35,423 nt of DNA, taken from NCBI GenBank assembly GCA_937924505.1, contig CALDSR010000066.1, positions 1-35,423 of the forward strand. The letters are read 5' to 3'. Source of the stretch: an uncultured Granulosicoccus sp. (GTDB taxonomy: Bacteria > Pseudomonadota > Gammaproteobacteria > Granulosicoccales > Granulosicoccaceae). The notes beneath the pieces were generated by a model that had not been told where the DNA came from, made no database searches, and saw nothing but the letters and a program-made list of their open reading frames with translations. Made by a program: the position numbers and the translations under genes. Of this stretch, positions 7,899-16,730 are shown one piece after another (position 1 is the first letter of the stretch; each line of letters begins with the position of its first letter).

Positions 7899-8924
7899 AT
7901 GTCTTCAACACGCCGTAAGACGTCTTACGACGTCGCCGAGCTCGCCGGAGTCAGCCAGTCTGCTGTTTCGCGGGCGTTTAGCGAAGACGGCAGCGTGTCG
8001 CGCAAGATGCGGGACAGAATCATTGCCGCTGCCAACGAATTGGGATACCGGCCCAACGCGATCGCGCGCTCACTTGGAAAAGGTCAGTCGGGCCTGATCG
8101 GCATGATTATCAATCGGCACTCGCAGCAGAGCTACGCCGGTGCCCTGACTGGTATTACTGAAATTCTGCGTGAATCGGGAGGCGGTGTGCTGCTTCAAGT
8201 AGTGGACGCAGATTCACTCGCCGATGAGTCCATAGCTGCACTGCTCGACTACCAGGTAGACGCTATTATTTGTTCCAGTGTTATTTCTAGTACTGCTGCT
8301 GATCAATGCGCAAATGCAGGGGTGGCCTTGTGTCTGGTCAATCGACAAACCGAATCAGCTGTGGTTGACGAGGTGTTATCAGACAACGAAGATATTTCCG
8401 CAGAAATTGCGCGGAGTCTGGCTTCTACAGGAGTACGCAAAGCTGCTTATGTCTATGGACCGCAATCTGGATTTGTCAGCCGCCTGCGATTTCAAGGCTT
8501 CTGCGATGGTTGTGTCCAGGTCGGCCTTGCAACACCACGAAAAATTTACTGCGAATTCACCTATCAAGGCGGGTATGACGCCGCACTTGAACTACTTGAT
8601 CGAGATCAACAGCTCGATGCTATCTTTGCTGCGACTGACAGCATGGCTTTTGGTGTTATGGATGCTTTGCGGTACACGAAAGGCATTGCCATACCCAATG
8701 ATATACAAGTAGTCGGTTTTGACGATGAAGCCACTGCTGGATATTGCGCATATCAGCTGACATCTATTCGACAACCTATGGCAGCCATGCTTCATAAAGC
8801 AGTCGAACTCGCTCGCAACAGGATCAAACAACCAACCTTGCCCAAGCACCAGGTTGTGATGAAATCAGATGTCATTCAGCGTCAGAGCACAATGTGGGAA
8901 TGCAACCCCACTAAGAAACTATGA
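7899..8924 (+). CDS. LacI/GalR-family transcriptional regulator
   Basis: This 341-residue regulator has an N-terminal DNA-binding helix-turn-helix (TSYDVAELAGVSQSAVSRAF, residues 8-27), hinge helix (YRPNAIARSLGKGQ, about 51-64) and a periplasmic-binding-protein-like effector domain (GLIGMII onward; DAIFAATDSMAFGVMDALR, IQVVGFDDEATAGY near the C-terminus). Family members usually repress sugar-uptake and catabolic operons and release DNA on binding a sugar or its phosphate. It is divergent from the ABC operon and shares the palindrome at 7839-7856, so that operon, and probably itself, are its targets. GGAGA lies 13 bases before the ATG, slightly long spacing. Confidence 0.93.
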   Translation: MSSTRRKTSYDVAELAGVSQSAVSRAFSEDGSVSRKMRDRIIAAANELGYRPNAIARSLGKGQSGLIGMIINRHSQQSYAGALTGITEILRESGGGVLLQVVDADSLADESIAALLDYQVDAIICSSVISSTAADQCANAGVALCLVNRQTESAVVDEVLSDNEDISAEIARSLASTGVRKAAYVYGPQSGFVSRLRFQGFCDGCVQVGLATPRKIYCEFTYQGGYDAALELLDRDQQLDAIFAATDSMAFGVMDALRYTKGIAIPNDIQVVGFDDEATAGYCAYQLTSIRQPMAAMLHKAVELARNRIKQPTLPKHQVVMKSDVIQRQSTMWECNPTKKL

Positions 8925-9030
8925 TGCAATTTTTCATGTCAGATTAATCAACCAACAGTCGCAGCACCGAAAATTCAGCCGGTGCGTATCTCCCCGATGC
9001 CACGCGTAGTTACATCACCCCGGAGAAGTC

Positions 9031-9753
9031 ATGTTCCAACTGTCAGAGGTAACTTCACCAGTTTCAAGGCTGCGACTTGTTACCTTGTTGTTGTCGCTCG
9101 AACTTGTATTTGTACTTCAGCTTGCACAAGCTCAGACAGCACCTTCCATTAAGGAAATAGCGACATACCATGGCTTGCACAGGGCCGCCCACGATGGCGA
9201 TGTGGAAGATTTGTTATCGATGATTGCGGATGGCGGCAAGCTTGAAGCGCGTGACGGATCTGGGCGTACCGCTTTGCATGTTGCCGCATTCGCCTCGCAT
9301 GAACCGGTTGTTCAGGCCCTCGCAAGAGCCGGTGCTGATTTAAACTCACTCGAGTATCAGGCATACGACATCGTCACCATCGCGTCGGTCGCGAATGACC
9401 TTGACATGCTTGACACAGCGCTTGATCTTGGCGCGAGTGCAGGAAATATCACGAGCCCCTACGATGGCACTGCCTTGATCGCCGCAGCACACCTTGGCCA
9501 TCACCAAATCGTCGAACGTTTAATCAGGAGCGAAGCCCCACTTGATCATGTCAACAATCTGGAATGGACGGCTTTGATAGAAGCAGTAGTGCTAGGCGAT
9601 GGGGGTAAAGACCACACTGAGACCGTAAAATTGCTACTTGAAGCAGGTGCAGATCAAGGTATCGGCGACCGGGATAGCGTTACACCGCTGGAACATGCCC
9701 AATCTCGTGGCTATGTTGAGATGATCAAGCTTTTCGAAAAATACGGCCAATGA
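9031..9753 (+). CDS. Secreted/periplasmic ankyrin-repeat protein
   Basis: This 240-residue protein has an N-terminal signal sequence (RLRLVTLLLSLELVFVLQLAQA, cleavage near residue 35) followed by about five ankyrin repeats. Recognisable repeat cores are GLHRAAHDGDVEDLLSMIADG, GRTALHVAAFASHEPVVQAL, GTALIAAAHLGHHQIVERLI, EWTALIEAV and TVKLLLEAGAD. Periplasmic ankyrin proteins often act in protein-protein binding, for example next to catalases or as inhibitors or anchors, but no partner gene is adjacent. A good GGAGAAG precedes the ATG. The gene follows the LacI gene by 106 bases in the same direction but is probably a separate unit. Function unknown. Confidence 0.85.
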   Translation: MFQLSEVTSPVSRLRLVTLLLSLELVFVLQLAQAQTAPSIKEIATYHGLHRAAHDGDVEDLLSMIADGGKLEARDGSGRTALHVAAFASHEPVVQALARAGADLNSLEYQAYDIVTIASVANDLDMLDTALDLGASAGNITSPYDGTALIAAAHLGHHQIVERLIRSEAPLDHVNNLEWTALIEAVVLGDGGKDHTETVKLLLEAGADQGIGDRDSVTPLEHAQSRGYVEMIKLFEKYGQ

Positions 9754-9800
9754 AGGTCAACGCATCTGTCATCAAACTGGCCTGAATTTAAATCGGCAAA

Positions 9801-9832
9801 CACCACCAGCTTCTTCTGAGAAACTGGTGGTG
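9801..9832 (+). terminator. Hairpin downstream of ankyrin gene
   Basis: CACCACCAG (9801-9809) pairs perfectly with CTGGTGGTG (9824-9832). An inner TTCT/AGAA pairing with one mismatch between them extends the stem, leaving a TCTG loop. It starts 48 bases after the ankyrin stop. The T-run after it is weak (TTGC), so it may be a modest or Rho-aided terminator. Confidence 0.55.
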
Positions 9833-9853
9833 TTGCAAGAAACTTAATGCGGT

Positions 9854-10024
9854 TTAACGACTCAATGCGCCAATACCTGAGAATCGGAACGCCTCTTTTT
9901 CACGATTATCGATCTCTTCCAGACTCATCTGATCATGTGCGACGGTAATCCAACCAAGCAATACGCAACGAACTGATCGACAGCGATGCGCTTTAAAGAT
10001 CCCAGCAAAAAATTCATTCAACAT
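9854..10024 (-). CDS. Possible small protein of 56 residues
   Basis: A minus-strand frame runs from ATG at 10024 to TAA at 9854. It starts MLNEFFAGIFKAHRCRS, has a short hydrophobic centre (CVLLGWITVA) and a charged C-terminal helix-like part (MSLEEIDNREKEAF, then GIGALSR). It fills the gap between the ankyrin gene's hairpin and the next plus-strand gene. No ribosome binding site is obvious, and no family is recognised. The C-terminal end vaguely recalls small DUF1127-type proteins, but the match is too weak to claim. Confidence 0.3.
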   Translation of the reverse strand: MLNEFFAGIFKAHRCRSVRCVLLGWITVAHDQMSLEEIDNREKEAFRFSGIGALSR

Positions 10025-10138
10025 AGTATTCAACGTTCAAAATAATCGATAGTTATGCACAATTCGAATAATTGAGGTATACATGAAAATACCCTAGTAT
10101 TGACGATGCACTATCAAGTTCAATTCAGGAGGTAAGGG

Positions 10139-10477
10139 ATGAGAAGTCCAATTTTCGGATCAGTCTTTTGTATTGCCGGGCTAGCTTTCTCTGGGCCCAC
10201 TTTCGCGGTGGACTACAACGACCACGTGGCCATTTGCAAGGAAATCGACGCAAACGCCAAACATGCACTTAGTCTCGATGTAGAAGGCCGGCAAAAAAAG
10301 TGCGTTTGTGAGACCTCGCAACTGCAAATGCTTGTCGAACCTGACAAGTACCGCCTCATGGTCGACTGGATGATCGATGCCGAGGCGTTTGCAAAAAACA
10401 ATCCCGATATATTAGGTGGTGGTTTCATGTCTGATGTTATATCAAGCGGCATGCAAGCCAAGCTTGCCTGCCAGTAA
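10139..10477 (+). CDS. Small secreted Cys-containing protein, unknown function
   Basis: This 112-residue protein has a signal peptide (hydrophobic GSVFCIAGLAFSG, cleavage near FAVDY at about residue 24). The mature part is about 88 residues with four cysteines: one early (AICKE), a CVC pair and one at the penultimate position. They could form two disulfides or bind a metal. An excellent AGGAGGT ribosome binding site precedes the ATG, indicating real and probably high expression. I do not recognise a family. It is convergent with the large FG-GAP gene. Confidence 0.72.
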   Translation: MRSPIFGSVFCIAGLAFSGPTFAVDYNDHVAICKEIDANAKHALSLDVEGRQKKCVCETSQLQMLVEPDKYRLMVDWMIDAEAFAKNNPDILGGGFMSDVISSGMQAKLACQ

Positions 10478-10521
10478 CCACGGCCAGTAGACTAAATGGC
10501 TTACTTGATTTAGGCGTCACT

Positions 10522-10541
10522 ACTCGATGCGCATATCGAGT
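10522..10541. terminator. Candidate hairpin between convergent genes
   Basis: ACTCGAT (10522-10528) and ATCGAGT (10535-10541) form a 7-base stem with a 6-base loop between two converging genes. No T-run is present on either side, so it is a weak candidate bidirectional terminator. Confidence 0.3.
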
Positions 10542-10556
10542 CTCAGTTAGCCGGAT

Positions 10557-12914
10557 TCATTCAACGACAAAGTTGCGCCAGTCGCTCCACTGTGAAAAAC
10601 CAGCAGTGTTACCCGCGCGCAAGCGCCATCGGTTCTCTCCCACCAGCGCTGCGTCGGGCTTCATGTATCGACAATTGCCTGAGCGACAAGCGGTGGAAGC
10701 ATCAATCATCTCGTCGTAGCTTCGAATCTCACCATTGTGTTGAACCTCGATGACGTATCGTGTCGCATCAGCGATCGCTGTCCATTGATATTCGACAACG
10801 GGGTTAACGAGACGTCCGGCCGGCGCAGCAGGTACAGGCAAAGCAGGAATCGGAGGGCCAGAACTGGAAGACGGACCCACGGTGAATTCCACCCATGTTG
10901 TCCAGGCGGTGGTTCCAAACGCATTGCCAGCCTTCAATCGCCAACGGTTGTTACCAGGCAAGGCCGCATCCGATTTGATGTACACACACGCTTCGCTACT
11001 ACAAAAAAGCTCGGCGTCGAGCATCGGTGCATAGCCTCGGATTACGTCGTTGTGTTGTACTTCAATAGCATAATGTGAGGCGCCAGGAACAGGGGACCAG
11101 CGAAAATCAACTCCTGGCTCAAGCACCGACCCTGAAGGTGATGCTGGTTGCGGTAAATCCGGTATTCCAGTCAGTGGCATGACGGGCTCGGCATCCTCAT
11201 CAGCGGGGATCGCGCCGTCATTTACAACAAACTCTGCCCACGGGCTCCAGTTTGTTATGCCAGTACCAAAATCTGCCCGCAGACGCCAGCGATTGACACC
11301 GACACGTGCAGCGTCCGGTTTGACATAACGACAACGGCCATCACTGCACGCGGTCGTCGCAGTGACCATGCTCTCGTATGCGCGAACCTGGCCATTGTGC
11401 TGAACTTCAATTGCATAAAAATTTGCCCCGGACACTGCCGTCCACTCAAAGTCAACGCCCGGTACACTATTGTTGCCGACAGGCGAAAACGGTACGGGGC
11501 CGCTTGCTATCAACGCGTCATACGGAGCTGGATCCAGATCATCATCAAGTCCATCGTTGTCGTCGTCCAGATCACAGACATCACCCAGTAAATCGCGATC
11601 AAAGTCTTCCTGCAACGGATTCCAGTCACCTGGACAATTGTCGTCTACATCCGACAGACCATCTCCATCAGTATCGAGTGCAACATTAAAGGTGTAAGCA
11701 GCGCCGGATATAAATCCAATTTCATCATCCCCACTGGCGCCGATCAGTGCCAACTCTGCAGAGATCGACACACTTCCACCCAGACGCGCGATTTCAGATG
11801 CATCGCTGGCAACCAGTTTCGACGCTTGATTCCAGCGTGATCCGTCATAGCGGAATTCATAGACTGACCCGGAATCTCTTCCGTTATCATCATCACCAGG
11901 CGCTCCAACAATGACAACATCGTCCGAGATGGCAACATCGCTTCCAAAATATTCGAATGAACCCCCATCAGACGGATTCAAACGAACATCTTGCGACCAA
12001 CTGGCACCATCAAAGCGAAACACATAGGCAGAGCCAGAGTCTTCACCGCTTGGATCGTCCAGAGGTGATCCGACGACAATCACATTGTTTTCCACAGCGA
12101 CTCTGGTTCCAAAATGGTCTTCGGTGACATCGTCATCAGTTGTAAGCTCAGCTTCCGCAACCCAGCTTGCGCCATCGAAGCGGTATACATGGACAGACCC
12201 TTGTGACCCCATTGTGTTTGAGGCCGGTGCTCCAACCACGGCAAGATCATCATGGATGGCAACACCTTGACCGAATTGCGCCCGACCTCGCGAAGCATCC
12301 AATGCCAACTCCGCTTCCTGTTGCCACGTCGTACCGTCAAACCTGTAAATGAACGCCGCTCCCAATCCAGAAACACCATCGGTGGTCGAATAACGGGCGC
12401 CTACGATGGCGACGTCACCTGATACGGCAACGTTTCTACCAAAACCGTTGACTCCAGCGCGAGGCGGTCTGAGCGTTGTTGATTCACTCCAGCGCGCGCC
12501 ATCAAACTGATAGATGACCGCTACTTGCTGACCCGATCCGTTCGAGCCAACAACAGCAACATTGCCACTCGCAGCCACACTCCAGCCAAAGCGATCGAAG
12601 CTACCTCTGTCGGCAAGAACCAGACGGGCTTCTCTCTGCCAGTCATCTCGAATCCTTCGATAGATGTAGGCGGCCCCAGCACTGGCAAACCGATCATTTT
12701 CTTCTGATGCACCGATAACAGCGACATCATTGGATATCGACACGCTCTGAGCAAAACGGCTTCCCCGGAAGCTGTCGCCAGCGGTGATCTTGGCAATCTC
12801 GGCATCTGCCCAAGCGCTCGACAAATAGCTTGTACTTAACAGCAGAACGACTACCGCAAACAAGGGAATCACACCACGTCTGGATAATGACAGGCAAGGT
12901 TTATATTCGATCAC
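10557..12914 (-). CDS. Secreted FG-GAP repeat / thrombospondin type-3 protein
   Basis: This 785-residue exported protein starts with a signal sequence (GVIPLFAVVVLLLSTSYL, cleavage near AWADA at about residue 37). Residues 45-410 hold about seven FG-GAP-like repeats of some 50 residues each, with the pattern FGxxVAISxDxxVVGAPxxD, then GSxYVFRFDGxxW, predicted to fold as a beta-propeller. Residues 414-462 carry thrombospondin type-3 calcium-binding repeats (DTDGDGLSDVDDNCPGDWNP and DLDDDNDGLDDDLDP). The C-terminus has three homologous domains of about 100 residues (from about 475, 590 and 690), each with xxYxIEVQHNGxxRxY, a conserved Cys pair and RWRLxAG, resembling fibronectin-type modules. 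Start codon is GTG at 12914 with no clear ribosome binding site, so the start is uncertain. Likely a surface or extracellular adhesion/binding protein. Confidence 0.85.
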   Translation of the reverse strand: MIEYKPCLSLSRRGVIPLFAVVVLLLSTSYLSSAWADAEIAKITAGDSFRGSRFAQSVSISNDVAVIGASEENDRFASAGAAYIYRRIRDDWQREARLVLADRGSFDRFGWSVAASGNVAVVGSNGSGQQVAVIYQFDGARWSESTTLRPPRAGVNGFGRNVAVSGDVAIVGARYSTTDGVSGLGAAFIYRFDGTTWQQEAELALDASRGRAQFGQGVAIHDDLAVVGAPASNTMGSQGSVHVYRFDGASWVAEAELTTDDDVTEDHFGTRVAVENNVIVVGSPLDDPSGEDSGSAYVFRFDGASWSQDVRLNPSDGGSFEYFGSDVAISDDVVIVGAPGDDDNGRDSGSVYEFRYDGSRWNQASKLVASDASEIARLGGSVSISAELALIGASGDDEIGFISGAAYTFNVALDTDGDGLSDVDDNCPGDWNPLQEDFDRDLLGDVCDLDDDNDGLDDDLDPAPYDALIASGPVPFSPVGNNSVPGVDFEWTAVSGANFYAIEVQHNGQVRAYESMVTATTACSDGRCRYVKPDAARVGVNRWRLRADFGTGITNWSPWAEFVVNDGAIPADEDAEPVMPLTGIPDLPQPASPSGSVLEPGVDFRWSPVPGASHYAIEVQHNDVIRGYAPMLDAELFCSSEACVYIKSDAALPGNNRWRLKAGNAFGTTAWTTWVEFTVGPSSSSGPPIPALPVPAAPAGRLVNPVVEYQWTAIADATRYVIEVQHNGEIRSYDEMIDASTACRSGNCRYMKPDAALVGENRWRLRAGNTAGFSQWSDWRNFVVE

Positions 12915-13272
12915 GGGAGAAGTCCACAGTGGTACGGAGACGCATCAACAAGCTCATCGGATTCAGCTACCACAAGTGCGACAGTGAGCCAGGCAAGCCT
13001 AAAGATAGCAAGACGAATCCCGTGAGGCTTGGTCATAATACCGATCATCGGTCAGGTGAACCACCATTGTATTGTGACCCAGTCGCCTTCATTCCAGAGC
13101 GTAGATGATCTTGGTTTCCTTAAACCGAGACATTTTCAACCGTCATCACTCACGTCAGCCGGCACAAACACCCCCTCGACTACAGGTATAATTAAAAATT
13201 CCAGGCCTTTTACTGCAGGTGTATACGTAATTTTTCTACCCACTAACATCACGATCTACACGGGGATCCGCA
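12915..13272. other. Intergenic region between divergent genes
   Basis: This 358-base stretch separates the divergently transcribed FG-GAP gene and the hybrid histidine kinase, so it should carry promoters for both. A consensus -10 hexamer TATAAT lies at 13187-13192 on the plus strand, 80 bases before the kinase start, but no good -35 stands at the right spacing. No other structure was seen. Confidence 0.45.
13187..13192 (+). promoter_or_regulatory. Candidate -10 element for hybrid histidine kinase
   Basis: Perfect TATAAT in an AT-rich context upstream of the kinase GTG. The -35 region at 16-18 bases spacing (ACAAAC-like) is poor, so an activator may be needed, or the match may be chance. 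Confidence 0.35.
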
Positions 13273-15048
13273 GTGGCGTTCGATAATATCGAAAAACGTG
13301 TTTGGGTTGAGCAGATGGCGCTGCTTCACAAACAGCTTCCCATTGTTATTGTCAGCAATCTGTTGACCTCAACCATTGTGGCAATCGCCTTACGTGGATT
13401 CCTCAACAAACAGGCATTGATTGCGTGGATTTCTGTCATATTTATTTTGGCCGCATTTCGAGCCGTTCATTTACGGCATTGGACATCGATACCAATAACT
13501 ACCGAGAATGTCCAAAAACAAACCCTGCACTTTTCCTTGTTTTTTACACTCTCAGGTTCTCTATGGGGTGTTTTCGGGGTCATGGCAGTGTTGCAAAACG
13601 AACCTCAAGTCAGCCTGGTTACCATCATGGTACTCACCGGGCTGGTAGCCAGTGCGACCGCCTCCCTTGCTCATTTCAGAACTGCCTACTTAGGCTTCAT
13701 CATCCCATTTGTGCTGCCGACCGCAATCGCGCTCATCACGTTGAATGTAACCTTGTACAACTGGATCGCATCCTTAATGCTGTTGTATCTGGTCGTCAGC
13801 ATCATGTTTTCAAGCAGTTTTCGGGCAACCATCATTGAGTCCATCAAGCTGCGCTTTGAAAACCAGGGACTGGTTGATCGATTGACCGAAGAGAAGGCGC
13901 TTGCCGTTCAGTCGATGAACACTGCAGAACGGGCGAATAACTCGAAGACCCAATTTCTGGCGGCTGCCAGCCATGACCTGCGACAACCCTTGTGTGCTCT
14001 GCGACTCTACACTGCCACGCTGCAGTTAATGAATAATGACAAAAAGCAACAAGATCTTGCCAAAAATATTGACTCCTCTGTCACTGCCCTGGAGCAATTG
14101 TTTGACAGTTTGCTTGATGTATCGAAGCTCGATGCCGGCACCTTGCAAGCACGCCATGAAAATTTCTATCTAAACGCAATTCTCGACAGGATGGTGGTTG
14201 AGTTTAGTGTTGTCGCAAGCGACAAAGGCTTAACTTTCGATGTGCGATCGGGCGACCACATTGTTAATTCCGATGAACAATTATTGGAAACCTTGTTACG
14301 AAATCTCATCAGTAACGCTATTCGATATACCACTGACGGCAGCGTCACTATCCAGGTCTCCTCTCGCGATAGCAAGGTAAGAATCGACATAATCGACACA
14401 GGATGTGGCATAGCGGCGGCGGATCAAAACCGCGTTTTTGAGGAATTCGTTCAGCTGAACAACCCTGAGCGCGATCGCACTAAAGGTATTGGTCTTGGCC
14501 TGTCAATTGTCAAACGCTTGTCCACCCTTTTGGATATCGATTTGCGATTGAAATCGGAACCGGGAAACGGTTCAACCTTCAGCCTGATAGTTCCACAGGG
14601 CAGCGAAGTTGATGACAGCCTGGCACTAACGACAAAAAATCCGGCCGACAAAGACTTGTCAGCGCTTTTCGTCCTTGTCGTGGACGATGAAATCGCTATT
14701 CAAGATGCGATGAGTAGCATGCTTGAGGAATGGGGCTGTCAGACCATAACGGCAGGTTCAGCTGATGAGGCGTTTGAAATAATGTCCGAAATTGATGATC
14801 AGCCGGATGTTGCTATCGTTGATCTTCGTTTGCGTGGAGGTGAAAGCGGGCTTCATGTTATCGACGCTTTCAACCAAGCATTAAGCAAACCATTCGCCAG
14901 CCTGATAGTAACCGGTGATATCGAAGCAGACAAACTGCAGGAAGTTCATGCGAGTGGCTTACCGATCATGCACAAACCTTGTAATACAGAAGCCCTCTAT
15001 GCATTTCTGAATGACGTTGCGCGGGACAGAGTTACAGTAAATTCCTGA
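13273..15048 (+). CDS. Membrane-bound hybrid histidine kinase/response regulator
   Basis: This 591-residue protein has about six transmembrane helices in residues 20-180, a short coiled linker, then a HisKA domain with phospho-acceptor His234 in FLAAASHDLRQPL. The ATPase domain follows with N-box LLRNLISNAIRY (Asn344, Asn348), G1 box DTGCGI (375-380) and G2 GIGLGLSI (405-412). A C-terminal receiver domain (about 465-585) carries acidic Asp471/Asp472, phospho-acceptor Asp517 in VDLRLRGGESG, Thr547 and Lys568. The SHDLRQPL type H-box is common in kinases with integral-membrane sensor regions. The start is GTG at 13273 with GGGGAT before it; an internal ATG at 13315 is possible. There is no adjacent response regulator with an output domain, so its partner is unknown. 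Confidence 0.9.
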   Translation: MAFDNIEKRVWVEQMALLHKQLPIVIVSNLLTSTIVAIALRGFLNKQALIAWISVIFILAAFRAVHLRHWTSIPITTENVQKQTLHFSLFFTLSGSLWGVFGVMAVLQNEPQVSLVTIMVLTGLVASATASLAHFRTAYLGFIIPFVLPTAIALITLNVTLYNWIASLMLLYLVVSIMFSSSFRATIIESIKLRFENQGLVDRLTEEKALAVQSMNTAERANNSKTQFLAAASHDLRQPLCALRLYTATLQLMNNDKKQQDLAKNIDSSVTALEQLFDSLLDVSKLDAGTLQARHENFYLNAILDRMVVEFSVVASDKGLTFDVRSGDHIVNSDEQLLETLLRNLISNAIRYTTDGSVTIQVSSRDSKVRIDIIDTGCGIAAADQNRVFEEFVQLNNPERDRTKGIGLGLSIVKRLSTLLDIDLRLKSEPGNGSTFSLIVPQGSEVDDSLALTTKNPADKDLSALFVLVVDDEIAIQDAMSSMLEEWGCQTITAGSADEAFEIMSEIDDQPDVAIVDLRLRGGESGLHVIDAFNQALSKPFASLIVTGDIEADKLQEVHASGLPIMHKPCNTEALYAFLNDVARDRVTVNS

Positions 15049-15154
15049 TGCATCGCATCCTCAACAGGTGTGACATCACGCATTCGCAATTTCTCAAACT
15101 AATACGCGTGCGTTCCGAAACCTGTTTCCAACGATCACCTAGCCTGGAATGCGG

Positions 15155-15865
15155 CTAAAGCTGACTCCCATTCATATGCCGCTTGAGCAAATTCGCCATG
15201 CTGTAAGCACTGAGAATGGGAGGAAACAGTGTTTTCAATCGTCCATCTGGACCCATCAGGTAGAAATAGGACGAATGAGAGACCACTGAGTGTGAGTTCA
15301 ATTCAAGCGCTTTGACTTTTGGCGTTTGCCCGTAAGCTTCATACATCGCCTGCAACTGCTGATCTGACCCTGTAAGTCCAGTTAGCGCGGGATGGTAGTT
15401 ATACAAATTTTTCTTCATGACCGCAGGCGTGTCATTGCGCGGATCCACCGTAACAACTAAAGCATTTAGCTGATCAAGCAGCCGCGATGAATCATCATTC
15501 TGTAGCAACGTCAATGCATCACCGATCCGCCTTAAAGAAATAGAACACATGATTTGGCAATTGCCATAACCGAAGAAAACCAGCATATGATTTCCCTCGT
15601 AGGTTTTGTTCGATACCGAATCTCCGTGGTGATTTACCAATGCGAAAGCACCTCCGACGTTGGCAATGGCTTCAGGCAATCCCGGTGCAGTCGTATCAGA
15701 TTGATTGCCCAAGTTCACAGTGACACCAGTGTCATCGTGTTGCTCATCCCCATGAGCTAGAGCCAATACAGGTGAAAATAGCGCGAGAAACAGCATCACC
15801 CAAAAAAGCCTCAACACATTGGAGCTATGACTAATTCGTTGCTGACGGGCCAAACTATTTATCAT
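15155..15865 (-). CDS. SCO1/SenC family copper chaperone / thiol-disulfide protein
   Basis: This 236-residue protein has an N-terminal membrane/signal segment (LRLFWVMLFLALFSPVLALA, 18-37) and a thioredoxin-fold SCO domain. The copper-binding CxxxC is at Cys103/Cys107 in FFGYGNCQIMCSISL (the usual Pro after the first Cys is Gln here), the third ligand is His197 in SHSSYFYLMGPDG, and VDPRNDTP (140-147) is the family VDPxxDTP motif. SCO proteins deliver copper to the CuA site of cytochrome oxidase or act as periplasmic thiol reductants. A His/Asp-rich stretch after the signal (HGDEQHDD) may bind metal. It is co-directional with the Cys-rich and YHS genes to its right, separated by 113 bases. 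Confidence 0.88.
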   Translation of the reverse strand: MINSLARQQRISHSSNVLRLFWVMLFLALFSPVLALAHGDEQHDDTGVTVNLGNQSDTTAPGLPEAIANVGGAFALVNHHGDSVSNKTYEGNHMLVFFGYGNCQIMCSISLRRIGDALTLLQNDDSSRLLDQLNALVVTVDPRNDTPAVMKKNLYNYHPALTGLTGSDQQLQAMYEAYGQTPKVKALELNSHSVVSHSSYFYLMGPDGRLKTLFPPILSAYSMANLLKRHMNGSQL

Positions 15866-15978
15866 CTTCTTGAAGGTTCACTTGCAAATACATTCATCCA
15901 ATACGCGAAAAGGCACGCCAAGCAACCGCGCATCATTCAACTATAGAGATCAAAGTTCGATCGGGAAGACGCTGCGCG

Positions 15979-16599
15979 TTACTTAAAGTATTCGCGATCT
16001 GCCTCCGGACCAAGACCCAGATAGCCATCACGTTCGATCACCGCCCTCACACGTTCATCGTGTTCCTGCCAATTACTTGCTTGCGCCAGCGGCTTACCGC
16101 TTCGCTCAGCCCACGCTTCGGCGAAGCGTGTCGCTTTTTCCCATTGACCGCCAGGCGGCCGTACGTTTTGGACCTGAAAAAAACGAATGCCCTGATGCTC
16201 AGTAAACAATCCACTCACCTGCACATCCTGACCACACAGTTGCCAAAGCTCATCTGCGGCACCTGAATAATTGGTCAGGTTCTTGGCCATCAAAACAGTA
16301 CCCGCTTGCTCAGTCTGAAGAGCCAACTGCCTCGTACCTTTGCCACAACTCTCAACACAGTTTCCATTGAGCTCGCACAAAATATCCACTACCTGACCGG
16401 TGAATGCCTGTTCTTCGGCGTTGGTGATGGGCCAGGACGCGACTTCACCCGGTGGTGTAGCGCAAGCCGACAATCCAATCGCGACTATCACAACACTCAG
16501 GCGTCGCAGCCTGCGTGCGCAAGTAAAGTTGGCAGAAGAATGCCTTTTAACACGCAGCCTGATAGCGCATGATCGAGTATTCGCTTCTGCTTCTTTCAT
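15979..16599 (-). CDS. Cys-rich lipoprotein, unknown function
   Basis: This 206-residue predicted lipoprotein has hydrophobic LSVVIVAIGLSAC with lipobox Cys46; the region before it is long and basic, so a later start is possible. GGGAAG lies seven bases before the ATG at 16599. The mature domain begins FTGQVVDILCELNGNCVESC (Cys75, Cys81, Cys85), followed by QTEQAGTVLMAKNL and Cys122 in WQLCGQDVQVSGLF. This layout (xGxVxDxxC, a C-terminal CxxxC-type pair, then VxVxGxxF) matches the next protein, encoded 131 bases away (16731-17195), so the two appear to be diverged paralogues. The Cys clusters suggest metal or heme binding or redox work in the periplasm, consistent with the adjacent SCO gene. 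No family name is claimed. Confidence 0.72.
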   Translation of the reverse strand: MKEAEANTRSCAIRLRVKRHSSANFTCARRLRRLSVVIVAIGLSACATPPGEVASWPITNAEEQAFTGQVVDILCELNGNCVESCGKGTRQLALQTEQAGTVLMAKNLTNYSGAADELWQLCGQDVQVSGLFTEHQGIRFFQVQNVRPPGGQWEKATRFAEAWAERSGKPLAQASNWQEHDERVRAVIERDGYLGLGPEADREYFK

Positions 16600-16730
16600 A
16601 ACAAGCTTCCCGTCATCGTGTCCGGTGCAGGACCAGTGTAGAACCGGTGTAGTTCAACTAAAAACGAGTGTATTCAACACATAACCCAATATTTCGATGC
16701 TCGAATGCAAGACGTACTCAAGCGTAAAAT

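Noticed and set aside
8278..8712. 144-codon frame overlapping the LacI regulator
   Set aside because: Same strand, different frame within an intact regulator gene; the translation has no recognisable features.
8964..8985. GCACCG/CGGTGC hairpin after the LacI gene as a terminator
   Set aside because: Short stem, 10-base loop and no T-run; it also lies close to the ankyrin gene's ribosome binding site, so no call is made.
11378..11689. Plus-strand frames opposite the thrombospondin type-3 region
   Set aside because: Low-complexity Ser/Arg/His translations arise from the antisense of the repeated Asp codons; not genes.
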